A stretch of DNA of 64,000 nucleotides from Chromatiaceae bacterium (GTDB lineage: Bacteria; Pseudomonadota; Gammaproteobacteria; Chromatiales; Chromatiaceae). A model generated the notes under the pieces. That model did no database searches and was not told the DNA's origin. It was given only the letters and a program-made list of their open reading frames with translations. Shown here piece after piece: positions 42,345 to 51,249 of this stretch; the first letter of the stretch is position 1, and each line of letters starts with the position of its first letter. A program made the position numbers and the translations under genes. The stretch is from positions 310,001-374,000 of the forward strand of contig JACKMU010000003.1 of assembly GCA_024235215.1 (NCBI GenBank), in the 5' to 3' direction.

Positions 42345-43439
42345 TTATTGCCCAGCCGCCATGGCCACAGCCCGCTCCCGCCGGCGAACCTGGTCCGTGC
42401 TACGTTCGCTCTGGGATGACCCGGGCATCCAGCCTGTACTGTGCCGATGCACCAGCTGTTCCAGCATCTCGATATGATCGGGGCCGCTGTTCAGGCAGGG
42501 GATATAGGCGTAACGCTCACCGCCCGCTGCAAGGAAGCGGTCACGATTTTCGATGGCGATCTCCTCCAACGTCTCAAGACAGTCGGCGCTGAATCCGGGG
42601 CAGATGACATGCAGATTTCGGGTGCCCTCTCTGGCAAGTGCTTCCAGCGTCTTGTCGGTATAGGGCTGCAGCCACTCACCCCTGCCGAGGCGGGATTGAA
42701 AACTGAGTTGCCAGCGCGTTGTTGTCAGTGACAACTCCTCCGCCAGCAAGCGTCCGGTCTTCTGGCACTCACAGAAGTAGGGATCACCCGCGAGAAAAGC
42801 CTGTTGCGGAATCCCATGAAAGGACATCAACAGCATCTCCGGTTCACCATTCACCTGCCAGAACGACCTGACGCTCTGTGCCAGTGCCGTGATGTAACCG
42901 GGATCATCGTGGTAATGGCTGACGAAGCGGAGTTCCGGCAGCCAGCGCCAACTGCGCAGCACGGCACTCACCGCATCAAACGTCGAGGCGGTAGTGGCCG
43001 CGGAGTATTGCGGATAGAGCGGCAACACCAGAATCCGCCGCGCCCCTGCCTGTCGCAGCTGTTCCAGGCCGGCAGCAATGGATGGATTACCGTAGCGCAT
43101 CGCCAGCGCCACGGTGATCGGCTGCACCGCAGTTTTGTCGAGCTGCGCTTGTAGCGCGGCGGCCTGCTCTCTGGAGATTGCCAACAACGGGGAACCGGCA
43201 GCGCTCCATACCTTCGCATAAGCCGCGGCCGACTTACGCGGACGGAAATTCAGAATCACCAGATTGAGCAACAGCCACCAGAGCGGTCGCGACAACTCCA
43301 CCACACGAGGATCCCATAAAAATTCCTTCAGATAGCGCCGCACGTCGGCTGGTTGAAAGGAGTCCGGGGTACCCAGGTTGGTCAGCAGAACGCCAATGCA
43401 ATCGGAGCTGTCGTGGGAAAAATCGGATTGGTCTCGCAT
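42345..43439 (-). CDS. hemH: Ferrochelatase
   Basis: From the ATG at 43439 the product is 364 residues. The V-L-L-T-N-L-G-T-P-D start, the L-P-L-Y-P-Q-Y-S motif (about 131-138) and L-M-S-F-H-G-I-P (about 200-207, catalytic His) identify HemH. It inserts iron into protoporphyrin IX in the last step of heme synthesis, needed for the many c-type cytochromes here. A start 21 codons earlier gives an unlikely Cys-rich extension. The C-terminal ~25 residues are extra and basic. Confidence 0.92.
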   Translation of the reverse strand: MRDQSDFSHDSSDCIGVLLTNLGTPDSFQPADVRRYLKEFLWDPRVVELSRPLWWLLLNLVILNFRPRKSAAAYAKVWSAAGSPLLAISREQAAALQAQLDKTAVQPITVALAMRYGNPSIAAGLEQLRQAGARRILVLPLYPQYSAATTASTFDAVSAVLRSWRWLPELRFVSHYHDDPGYITALAQSVRSFWQVNGEPEMLLMSFHGIPQQAFLAGDPYFCECQKTGRLLAEELSLTTTRWQLSFQSRLGRGEWLQPYTDKTLEALAREGTRNLHVICPGFSADCLETLEEIAIENRDRFLAAGGERYAYIPCLNSGPDHIEMLEQLVHRHSTGWMPGSSQSERSTDQVRRRERAVAMAAGQ

Positions 43440-43590
43440 TTTCACGATCAGGTATTCCTGTACTGTGTGGCCGCAAACAGCCGGATAGCAACATGATAAC
43501 AAACCTATCGGTTCGAACTCTCCAGCTTAAATGAACTGCAACGCGGCTCTCCTGACCGAATCCGGTGGAGGTGACCACCCCCTGAGGGGG

Positions 43591-44049
43591 TTACCGATTG
43601 AACAGTTCGCGTATTTCCTCACAGCGACGCCGATTGACGCCAAAATCAAAGTAGCCAGTGCGGGAGGCGGAGCGCATGTGAATCGTTTTGGCAGCATCAT
43701 CGAACTCAAACTCCAGGTCGTCGACGAAACGGAGTATCAGCGAGGTGATCTCGACATGGAGATAGCGTTCCTCCTTGACCCGGACGCGTGCCCGAACGAA
43801 GTTCGCGAGAATCTCCAGCAGTCGCTGCCTGGCGTCTTCCAGACTCCCTGAATAGACGATCGGAGCGATGTAGTGGCTTGCAGAAGTAGCCCTGGAAGAG
43901 ATGCAGTTGGGTGATTCTGGACAATCCCGGAAACGGCTATGCATACTTGGATCACTCCCTTCCGCCCCAGATCCCAGGGCAAGCGAAATAATCAAAATCA
44001 CAGCGACCGACACGACTCCTGTAGCATCCCGATTCGTGGCTGAACCCAT
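43591..44049 (-). CDS. DUF1499 family exported protein
   Basis: A 152-residue protein with an N-terminal hydrophobic segment (about 10-27), then a D-C-P-x-S-P-N-C-I/V-S-S motif and the F-D-D-A-x-x-x-I-x-x-R-S-A-S-R-x-G-Y-x-D-x-G-x-N-R-x-R pattern typical of DUF1499. Members are exported or membrane-anchored and of unknown role. GGGG lies before the tandem ATGs at 44049 and 44052; a longer upstream frame lacks support. Confidence 0.8.
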   Translation of the reverse strand: MGSATNRDATGVVSVAVILIISLALGSGAEGSDPSMHSRFRDCPESPNCISSRATSASHYIAPIVYSGSLEDARQRLLEILANFVRARVRVKEERYLHVEITSLILRFVDDLEFEFDDAAKTIHMRSASRTGYFDFGVNRRRCEEIRELFNR

Positions 44050-44243
44050 CATCACACCCCAACGGAGCAACAACTCCAACAAGTCACAGTATCCACAACG
44101 GGCATTTCGCATCCAACGGTGCGTATCGTTACATAAAAACTGCCACAAAACATTACCTGACCAATCAATGTTCCGTTACACAAAAAAACCTGGTCCCAAG
44201 TAAAAAATACCCCGGAAAACTTAAATTAACCATATGTATTTAT

Positions 44244-44269
44244 TATTAATTTCGAGTGTGAAATTAATA
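44244..44269. promoter_or_regulatory. Perfect 10-bp operator-like palindrome
   Basis: TATTAATTTC (44244-44253) and GAAATTAATA (44260-44269) are perfect inverted repeats around six bases, about 75 bases before the small exported protein gene at 44343. AT-richness and lack of a T tract argue for a protein-binding site rather than a terminator. The regulator is unknown. Confidence 0.35.
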
Positions 44270-44342
44270 TGGCACAGCTCCTGCCGTGTTCCTGTCAAGC
44301 AACAATACTTGGTCAACCAACCGAAATAACAGGAGAGTGATT

Positions 44343-44626
44343 ATGAACAAAAGAACCAAAGTCACCGCCGCCGTTATCAGCATAGCGGTCTTCTCGGGGA
44401 ACATAGCTGCTTCACCGACAAACAGTCCGTGAACATCCTCCACGGCTCAGGTAGGGTGGAATCCAGCAGGTTCACACCCTACATCAATAACGATACAGTC
44501 CCAAAAGAAGCGCGCGACTGGCTGCTCTGGAATCTGCACCAGATCAAGCAAGCTGGAAGCTTCATCCCTTATGTACGGGTCGACAACGACCGTCACAACC
44601 GTGAAGATCTGCTCAGTAATATCTAA
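44343..44626 (+). pseudogene. Small exported protein with apparent frameshift
   Basis: An ATG at 44343, preceded by CAGGAGAG, opens a typical signal peptide (M-N-K-R-T-K-V-T-A-A-V-I ... I-A-A-S) but reaches a stop after 29 codons at 44432. The other frame continues from about 44405 as F-T-D-K-Q-S-V-N-I-L-H-G and runs ~70 residues to a stop at 44626, just before a terminator. The two halves fit one secreted protein of about 90 residues split by a single-base insertion or two-base deletion near 44400-44412. It could be a sequencing error, a true pseudogene or programmed frameshifting. No family recognised. Confidence 0.55.
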
Positions 44627-44634
44627 CCAGGCGT

Positions 44635-44664
44635 AAAGGGCCGGTAGCGATTTACCGGCCCTTT
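44635..44664. terminator. Bidirectional terminator between small exported protein and TonB receptor
   Basis: A 12-base perfect stem (44635-44646 with 44653-44664) and six-base loop, with Ts at the end of each arm. It lies between the small plus-strand gene and the convergent receptor gene. Confidence 0.8.
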
Positions 44665-44704
44665 GTGCTTCTCTAAACCAACTCAACCTCTGGCACAGCA
44701 GCCA

Positions 44705-46654
44705 TCAATGGAAATCGTAAGCTACGTTCAGCCAGAAGTTGCGCTCCGGCGCAGGAAAATAGGCGTCTGCAAGTGCAAAACCAGCTGTGAACCCGATAGC
44801 ACCAGTTTCGCTATACTCCTGATCGAAAAGGTTGTTCACCCTGGCACCGAAACGCCAACCGTTGATCCGGTACTCACCGCTTAGATTGACCAGAGTAAAC
44901 CCATCCAGTCTGGGAAACTCGTTGGTAAAGTCGCCCCCCAATATCTGATCACCGGTATGTTTAACCTCAGCATGCAGGCTCAGCTGAGGCATCGGATAGT
45001 AGTCCACCAGTAGCGAAGCGCTATGCTCCGCCACCAGCGGTACCCACTTACCGGCAAATGCCCCGGAATCCCCCTTGGCATCAACAAAATGGTAGTTGAA
45101 CCCCAACTCAACGTCCGGACGCAACCTTGCACTTGCCTCGAAGATCAACCCTTTGCGCGTGGTGGAGTCCAGATTGACATTCTCGAACCGACTGGGGTCG
45201 TAGCTGATCTCGTCTTCCAGGTCGAGCCGATAAACAGTGGCTGCGACTCTGGCATTCTCGCCGTTCCACTCACCACCCAGCTCGTAAGAGATACCCTCCT
45301 GATTTTTCAGGCCGGCGGTGGAACCGAAGATGCTCGTGTGTTCATCAACCTTGGCGAAACGAAAGTTTTCATCAGCCCGCGCAAACAAACGCCAAGTGCG
45401 GCTGGGACGATACACCAACCCCAACGTGCCGACCGTTACCTCATCGTTCAGCTGCTCCCCGCCGGAAAAAGCAAAACTGTCGGAAATATGATTACGTACC
45501 AACGCATGACGGGCACCAACGGTAACCGACCAATCGATATTCAGGGGCAAAACCGCCTGCAGATAGTATCCGTAGATCCGCTGCTCCACCTCCTGAGTTC
45601 CCAGGGAACTCCGCAGAAAGTAATCGGTCATCTCCAGGTCGGCACCCAAGGTAATTTGCGCTTCAGCGCCATTCATTGGCAGCACACCCACCAGGCGCGG
45701 TGTGAAGGTATAAACGTCTCTGGTCTGCTCTGCCTTCGGAACTGCGCCACTGCGGAAACTGTTGGCAAAAGTCCGGTCTACATCACGATAGCCCAGTTCC
45801 ATATCCAGCGACCAGATATCGCTAAGATCCTGGCGCATGCCGATTCTGCCGAGCAGTGTATCGGCATTTTGAAAATCGTCGCTGTAAACAGCGACGGATT
45901 GCCTGCGGTCTGCTTTCAACTCTTCGGCAAACAGGGCTCCTGGTGTCTCCAAGTCCTCATGGGTGTTGTGAATTTCAGCGAACAGCATGCCTCTGGAATG
46001 GTCATAATCAATTCGCCCCACCAGATTTTGATACTCCAGCGCGTTATTCTCCCGATAGTTGTCCCGGTCGCGTGTCTCGGCAGCAAGCCTGTATGAGAAA
46101 CCGTTATCAAAGCGGTCGCTCACCGACCCGCTCAGGTCGTGGCTGTCGTAACTTCCCTCTTCGGCCTCTATCTGCGCAGCAAATGCCAGCGGTCTGCGCG
46201 TAATGATGTTAATAACGCCTCCCACTGCCTGATTACCAAACAGGGTACCGGCGCTTCCTTGGATGATTTCTATCCGTTCGATGTTCTTGAGTGCAATCGT
46301 TGAGACATCCGGTGCCGCGATATCCGCGGCGTTATTCAGACGGCGTCCGTCAACCAGAATCAACGTGTTGGAGCTTGCCGTTTCACCAAAACCACGTAGA
46401 TCGAATACCTCACCGGTACCGCCATCGCGTACCTGAACACCAGCGCGTCCGCGGAGCAGCTCGGCAAGATTACGCGTGCCGCTGCGTGCTATCTCCTGCG
46501 CGGAAATCACCGAAATACTCGCTGGTGTAGGCACGCTTGCCAGCTCTGATCGGGTAGCGCTGACCACGACGGTATTTAGTTCCACCGGCGCCGCAGCAGA
46601 AACCAACGGAGTGGCACACCCCAACATGGAGATCGATAAGATGGTTGCTTTCAT
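44705..46654 (-). CDS. TonB-dependent outer membrane receptor, probable cobalamin (BtuB-like)
   Basis: A 649-residue outer-membrane receptor: signal peptide (1-20), plug domain (about 35-150, with I-L-V-D-G-R-R-L-N and G-S-A-G-T-L-F-G-N-Q-A-V-G-G-V-I-N-I-I-T) and a 22-strand-type barrel ending in a phenylalanine-containing Y-D-F-H. A cobalamin riboswitch lies just upstream, which points to vitamin B12 or a related corrinoid as substrate. The tail has an extra histidine after the usual terminal aromatic. The riboswitch is the strongest evidence for the substrate; sequence alone would allow other siderophore-like ligands. Confidence 0.88.
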   Translation of the reverse strand: MKATILSISMLGCATPLVSAAAPVELNTVVVSATRSELASVPTPASISVISAQEIARSGTRNLAELLRGRAGVQVRDGGTGEVFDLRGFGETASSNTLILVDGRRLNNAADIAAPDVSTIALKNIERIEIIQGSAGTLFGNQAVGGVINIITRRPLAFAAQIEAEEGSYDSHDLSGSVSDRFDNGFSYRLAAETRDRDNYRENNALEYQNLVGRIDYDHSRGMLFAEIHNTHEDLETPGALFAEELKADRRQSVAVYSDDFQNADTLLGRIGMRQDLSDIWSLDMELGYRDVDRTFANSFRSGAVPKAEQTRDVYTFTPRLVGVLPMNGAEAQITLGADLEMTDYFLRSSLGTQEVEQRIYGYYLQAVLPLNIDWSVTVGARHALVRNHISDSFAFSGGEQLNDEVTVGTLGLVYRPSRTWRLFARADENFRFAKVDEHTSIFGSTAGLKNQEGISYELGGEWNGENARVAATVYRLDLEDEISYDPSRFENVNLDSTTRKGLIFEASARLRPDVELGFNYHFVDAKGDSGAFAGKWVPLVAEHSASLLVDYYPMPQLSLHAEVKHTGDQILGGDFTNEFPRLDGFTLVNLSGEYRINGWRFGARVNNLFDQEYSETGAIGFTAGFALADAYFPAPERNFWLNVAYDFH

Positions 46655-46789
46655 GTTTTCCCCAAGCGGCGCTCACCCGCGCGCGATTCAGTGGCGAATA
46701 GGCGTAAAGGGAGGAGTTGGAGGAACCACGGGAAAACAGGCGTGAGCATCTGTCTGCCGCAGCACCGCCCTCCGCAATGCCAATCAACG

Positions 46790-46970
46790 GCCTCTGACCG
46801 GTCTCCGGACTCGCGAGCGGCCTTACCGACCGGTTGGATCGCCTTCCCACGCCGAAACGCAGTGACTTGAATGATCCGACTTGACTCGCTTACCGTTGCG
46901 GGGGCAGCGCCGGGATTGTGCTGGTTCTGCAGCACGCACCGGCTTCCCGTTACACCCTTTGTGTGAACAC
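46790..46970 (-). ncRNA. Cobalamin (AdoCbl) riboswitch
   Basis: Read on the minus strand, this stretch has the conserved elements of a cobalamin riboswitch in order: AACGGGAAGCCGGTG, then AATCCCGGCGCTGCCCC with CGCAACGGTAAG, then the GTGGGAAGGCGATCC-like region, and finally the B12 box GAGTCCGGAGACCGGTC (about 46796-46812). It ends about 135 bases before the receptor start and would repress it when cobalamin is plentiful. Boundaries are approximate to about 15 bases. Confidence 0.85.
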
Positions 46971-47806
46971 ACCAGGGATATCAGAAGCAACTGAGTGGGA
47001 AGCTAAAGTAATGCGCCCAGACTGTCAAGCAAGAGGTGGCATAGCCGATGTTTGGGCCAGAGCTTTAACCCGGCCTAGGGTTAAAGCGTGCCCATTTACC
47101 CTATTTCGGGACGGCTGTATTTAAAGAGCTGTTCATCGGACTGACACTCCAACTGCACTGCAATGGCTAACCAAGCCGTGCTGTTCAACGCATCGGGCTG
47201 AACCTGCGGTGGGATCAGCGGCTGAGAGCGGGACAGGGTTGTACGACTGGGATCGGATAGGTACTGCAGCCGGTGCGCTATGTCGTCGTGTTCTGGTTCG
47301 TTGCTTCGGTCGACTCGCATTGGGTGCTGGTAAAAACCAGCGAAGGGATGCGCCTGGGAGGATTGAGGCCCATTTTCCTGCACGATACCACTCTCTGACC
47401 GGTAACCCCCTACACGCAGTGTACAGCTCGCGGGTGGCTAGATCGATGTGGATATATTCAACTCAGGGCAACAGATCGTCGACCAACGTACCGTGTTCGT
47501 TCAGAAATTCAGCAATGCATGAAAGTACCGCTATTTTTTCTAACACAATGAGAGATGGGAATACGCAAAAAAGTAGATACATCTTTTCAAATGTCGTCTG
47601 CTTGGAATGGCGGTAATGCATTATTTTCATGCACGCCGCCAAAGCACGGCTGTATCGCAGCACAAATAGCTGAACTTTATATGGCATGGCGAGGATCCGA
47701 TTCAAATGTAAACTAATGCAAAAATCAGCCATTGGTGCACCGGAGCGCAACCTGCCGTGATAGACTCATCACCGATAAGAAGAGCATCCTGCCAGAGACA
47801 TACCCT
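46971..47806. other. Gene-free region
   Basis: About 830 bases. Overlapping short frames on both strands (47096-47750) have no ribosome-binding site and mixed composition. The promoter for the riboswitch transcript should lie just right of 46970. Nothing else is recognised. Confidence 0.4.
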
Positions 47807-49195
47807 ATGCATATAGAATTCTACGGTGCGACCAGTGGTGTGACTGGTTCCTGCCATATTCTGCGTGCCAACGGCCATACCCTTCTGCTTGATTGCGGCC
47901 TGATACAGGGTCGCCGTGAAGAGATGGAGAAGAACCGGATACCGTTCCCGTTCTCTCCACAGGAGATAAGCGCGGTAATACTCAGCCACGGCCATATCGA
48001 TCACTCTGGGCGTCTCCCGCTGCTGGTCAAACAGGGTTTCACCGGACCCATTTATGCACAGAATGCGACCGCCGATCTGTTAGAAATCCTGCTGCAGGAT
48101 GCCGCTTTTCTGCAGGAGAAGGATGCTCAATTCGAGAACAAACAGCGCCTCCGCAGCAATCAACCACTAATTGAACCACTCTACCGGGTTGAGGATACAA
48201 CCGCTACGCTAGATCGTGTCGTCGGCCTGCGTTACCGAGAGAAACGAACCATCCTGCCGGGTATTCAGCTGCGCTATCAGGACGCTGGACACATCCTCGG
48301 GTCATGCAGTGTCGAAATCTGGCTGAATGAGAATGGTCGCGAGCAGAAACTGGTCTTCAGCGGTGACCTGGGACAATATGACACTCCGATTCTGAACGAT
48401 CCTGCGGTTATAGCAGAGGCCGACCATCTGATCATCGAAACCACCTATGGCAATCGACTGCACCGGGATCGACAGAGCACGATTGATGAGATCGGTCAGA
48501 TCATTAATGACGCAGCGCACCAACGGGGCAATCTGTTGATTCCGGCATTCGCCATTGGTCGCAGCCAAGAGATACTCTATTATTTGGGCAAATATTACGA
48601 GCAGTGGAATCTGGAGCGCTGGCAGGTATTCCTGGATAGCCCGATGGCGATCCGGGCTAGTAAGATTTATTGGGAGTATCCACACCTGTATGACGAGGAG
48701 GCGACCCGACTGCGCAGGCAGGTCAACGAGATGCCTCATTTGAAAAACCTGCATCTCACTCAGTCGCCCCAGGAGTCGATGGCAATCAATAACATCAAGA
48801 GCGGAGCCATTATCATCTCTGCCAGTGGTATGTTGACCGGTGGTCGAATCCTGCATCATCTGAAACACAACATCTCACGCAGCGGTGCGCATATTATGAT
48901 CGTCGGTTATCAGGCGAACGGAACGCTGGGACGCAGACTTGTCGATGGCGAAACCGAGGTTACCATCCACGGTGACGAATACCGGGTTAAAGCAAAAATT
49001 CATACCGTTGGGGGACTATCCGCGCATGCGGATAGGGAAGATTTGATGCGTTGGGTCGGAAATTTCAAAACTAAACCAAGCGTGCACCTGGTACACGGTG
49101 AGCCGGAGGCGAAACAGTGCTTTGAGGACCTGCTCAAATCCCGGCTCGATCTACAGACAACCATACCCACCCCAGGAGAGGTGTTTGAACTTTGA
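47807..49195 (+). CDS. MBL-fold beta-CASP nuclease (CPSF-like RNA-processing type)
   Basis: A 462-residue metallo-beta-lactamase-fold protein with H-G-H-I-D-H-S-G (metal site), further D/H ligands (A-G-H-I-L-G-S and F-S-G-D-L-G) and a beta-CASP domain with T-Y-G-N-R, A-S-G-M-L-T-G-G and the C-terminal G-L-S-A-H-A-D motif. Bacterial members resemble RNA-specific exonucleases of the CPSF73/YsH1 type. The start at 47807 is chosen because the M-H-I-E-F-Y-G-A beginning is standard; 25 codons upstream in the frame are unlike the family. The small gene at 49214 may be co-transcribed. Confidence 0.9.
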   Translation: MHIEFYGATSGVTGSCHILRANGHTLLLDCGLIQGRREEMEKNRIPFPFSPQEISAVILSHGHIDHSGRLPLLVKQGFTGPIYAQNATADLLEILLQDAAFLQEKDAQFENKQRLRSNQPLIEPLYRVEDTTATLDRVVGLRYREKRTILPGIQLRYQDAGHILGSCSVEIWLNENGREQKLVFSGDLGQYDTPILNDPAVIAEADHLIIETTYGNRLHRDRQSTIDEIGQIINDAAHQRGNLLIPAFAIGRSQEILYYLGKYYEQWNLERWQVFLDSPMAIRASKIYWEYPHLYDEEATRLRRQVNEMPHLKNLHLTQSPQESMAINNIKSGAIIISASGMLTGGRILHHLKHNISRSGAHIMIVGYQANGTLGRRLVDGETEVTIHGDEYRVKAKIHTVGGLSAHADREDLMRWVGNFKTKPSVHLVHGEPEAKQCFEDLLKSRLDLQTTIPTPGEVFEL

Positions 49196-49213
49196 TATTT
49201 TCTAGAGGAAATA

Positions 49214-49342
49214 TTGAAAATATTAATAACCTTTATTATTGCCATTTCCTGTTGCTTTACGTATTCTTATGTTGTAGAGAAAGGTTTTTTGGTCTCCGGT
49301 AAAAACCTGGAAGGAGTCAGAGTCTATCCGGATCGCTCTTAA
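49214..49342 (+). CDS. Possible 42-aa secreted or membrane peptide
   Basis: A TTG at 49214 follows AGAGGAA and starts a 42-codon frame to a TAA at 49340-49342. The product begins M-K-I-L-I-T-F-I-I-A-I-S-C-C, a signal-like hydrophobic segment, and ends with a polar V-S-G-K-N-L-E-G-V-R-V-Y-P-D-R-S. It is 18 bases after the beta-CASP gene. The signal-like start with a good ribosome-binding site supports a real small gene; the TTG start and short length leave doubt. Confidence 0.45.
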   Translation: MKILITFIIAISCCFTYSYVVEKGFLVSGKNLEGVRVYPDRS

Positions 49343-49414
49343 TTTAAAGAGAGATCAGCATAAGCCGATACAAAGAGTTACAAGACCAAGCCGATAAAAT
49401 GGACGAACACTTCA

Positions 49415-49654
49415 ATGATAAACAACAAACAAGAGGTCTTTACTTTCCGCGGAGCCACGCCGGAACAGGTGGATGATCTGTGTGAGCTGTGGAAAGAGTG
49501 TGTGATCGGCTGTAACAGACAGCATGGATTCGTTCAAGTCATCTCGGATGCCGAAGCGGTTGACCAGTTCCTGCTCTTTTACGAACTCTACAATTACCTG
49601 GAGCAGGATACGGTAAGCTCAGTTGAAGCAAACAGTACCAGCCGATACCACTGA
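49415..49654 (+). CDS. Hypothetical protein, 79 aa
   Basis: A 79-residue acidic soluble protein with a helical middle, two cysteines in W-K-E-C-V-I-G-C, and no signal peptide. The ribosome-binding site is weak (AACACTTC before the ATG). Codon use appears normal. No family recognised; coding status is moderately supported. Confidence 0.45.
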   Translation: MINNKQEVFTFRGATPEQVDDLCELWKECVIGCNRQHGFVQVISDAEAVDQFLLFYELYNYLEQDTVSSVEANSTSRYH

Positions 49655-49880
49655 AACAGCATCAACTCGATGGTCGACGAATGAGGTCGGTCAGTAATTA
49701 CGTCAATCCCTGAACTGCCGGCAGCGCTACAGGGAGACGTAAACGCATCAATTTAGTTGCCAAGTAGCCAAAACGACACACCCTCCGGTCATTCAGCGGC
49801 TGCACTTCAACAGTCCCTGGACAGCAACCGGACAAGTCTCCTACTATTCGTAAAGACGATCCAGATCAGGAACCCGGGCT

Positions 49881-50819
49881 ATGGCCAACCCCATCCCCGC
49901 CGTGCTGCAGAATTGGCTCGATACAGCCAATGCAGTGAAACAGCAATTGCTGGAAAACGGCTTCAAGATAACTTCGAGCAACGCCAGAGAAGCGCTGGAG
50001 ACACTCACCAGACGTTATGTCACTTCGCGACCCGAAATACCGTTAGTCCGGGACGATCTTGTTCCCGGAAACCGTTTTCGGGTGCCCATACGTATCTATC
50101 ATCCGCAACCCGAGCAAGCACTGCCACTGTTAATACTCGCACATGGCGGAGGCCATACTGCCGGCAGCCTCAGTCTGTACGATCCTATCGCACGGCGACT
50201 GGCCAAAGCCACGTCACATATCATTGTCTCGGTGGACTACCGGCTGGCTCCCGAATGCCCCCATCCCAGTGGACTGAGTGACCTCGCCAGCGTAATCAAG
50301 GGGGTAGTGCCGATATTGGAGCGTCTCAACCTGCGGTTCAGCCCACGCCTCTCTCTGGTTGGAGACAGTGCGGGTGGCGCCCTCTGCGCGACCAGTTCCC
50401 ACCGTTTGCAGTTTGATCCAGCGGTCAGTATCCACCGTCAGGTGCTCATCTATCCGAGTCTCGATTACACGTTGAGCCAGCCTTCTATCAACGAGCTTGC
50501 GAAAGGATATCTGCTGGAACGTGACAGGATACTCTGGTATTTCGACAACTATTTTCAACATGATGAGAACAGAGCGGAGATCTCTCCGCTGTTCATGCCC
50601 TGCTCGATCAGGTTGCCAGCAACACTGGTCATCACTGCCGAGTACTGCCCACTGCGCGACGAGGGTAGCGCTTATGTCGAACGTTTACGTAATTCAGGTA
50701 TCCACGCAGAGCTTTATCAAGCAGATGGCATGATACACGCCTTTTTAAACTTAGAGGATCTGGTGAAGGAGCAGTGCGAAGCGGTCTACTGCAGGATCGG
50801 TCGGTTTCTCAATACTTGA
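49881..50819 (+). CDS. Alpha/beta hydrolase, HSL-type esterase
   Basis: A 312-residue cytoplasmic esterase of the hormone-sensitive-lipase group. The oxyanion motif H-G-G-G (about residue 90), the nucleophile elbow G-D-S-A-G-G (Ser about 157) and the acid and base residues in L-R-D-E-G and M-I-H-A-F complete the catalytic set. It hydrolyses carboxylic esters of short to medium chain; the natural substrate is unknown. It ends only four bases before the convergent acetyltransferase gene. Confidence 0.9.
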   Translation: MANPIPAVLQNWLDTANAVKQQLLENGFKITSSNAREALETLTRRYVTSRPEIPLVRDDLVPGNRFRVPIRIYHPQPEQALPLLILAHGGGHTAGSLSLYDPIARRLAKATSHIIVSVDYRLAPECPHPSGLSDLASVIKGVVPILERLNLRFSPRLSLVGDSAGGALCATSSHRLQFDPAVSIHRQVLIYPSLDYTLSQPSINELAKGYLLERDRILWYFDNYFQHDENRAEISPLFMPCSIRLPATLVITAEYCPLRDEGSAYVERLRNSGIHAELYQADGMIHAFLNLEDLVKEQCEAVYCRIGRFLNT

Positions 50820-50823
50820 CCAT

Positions 50824-51249
50824 TCAATGTTCCGAACCCTGATAGATCCACATCGGCACGGTCGAGCCGGCACGCTTGAAACCCCGGGATTCGTAAAATC
50901 CAACCACTTTGCTATCGGCAGTCAACATTTGTTGATGAAAACCAGCATATTTATTGTGCATCTCCTGCATAATCAAGCGACCGATCCCCTGGCCCTGATA
51001 GGCTGTTTTGACCAGCAAGTGGGGATAGTAGACCACCAGATAGCCATCTGAAATCGCGTTGCCAAGACCCACCAACTCCTCCCCGATACGCGCAGTTACC
51101 AAGGTGTGCGAGTGGCGCAGCGCATCAAGTAAGGTTTTCGGTTTGTCCGCTGATGACCAGCCATTGTCACGATAGAGCGATACCACCTCTTCCTCGGTGA
51201 GGTGACCACCAACGCTGATCTTCACCTGCTTTCTCACAAGAGCCCGCAC
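50824..51249 (-). CDS. GNAT-family N-acetyltransferase
   Basis: A 141-residue protein with the GNAT acetyl-CoA motif Q-G-Q-G-I-G-R-L-I-M (about 86-95) and a C-terminal F-Y-E-S-R-G-F-K-R segment. The GTG at 51249 overlaps the amidotransferase gene by 16 bases; a second GTG eight codons on could be the real start. The acceptor substrate is unknown. It is probably co-transcribed with the two genes upstream. Confidence 0.85.
   Translation of the reverse strand: MRALVRKQVKISVGGHLTEEEVVSLYRDNGWSSADKPKTLLDALRHSHTLVTARIGEELVGLGNAISDGYLVVYYPHLLVKTAYQGQGIGRLIMQEMHNKYAGFHQQMLTADSKVVGFYESRGFKRAGSTVPMWIYQGSEH

Noticed and set aside
47096..47750. Overlapping frames on both strands before the beta-CASP gene
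   Set aside because: Mutually overlapping, no ribosome-binding sites, composition not protein-like.
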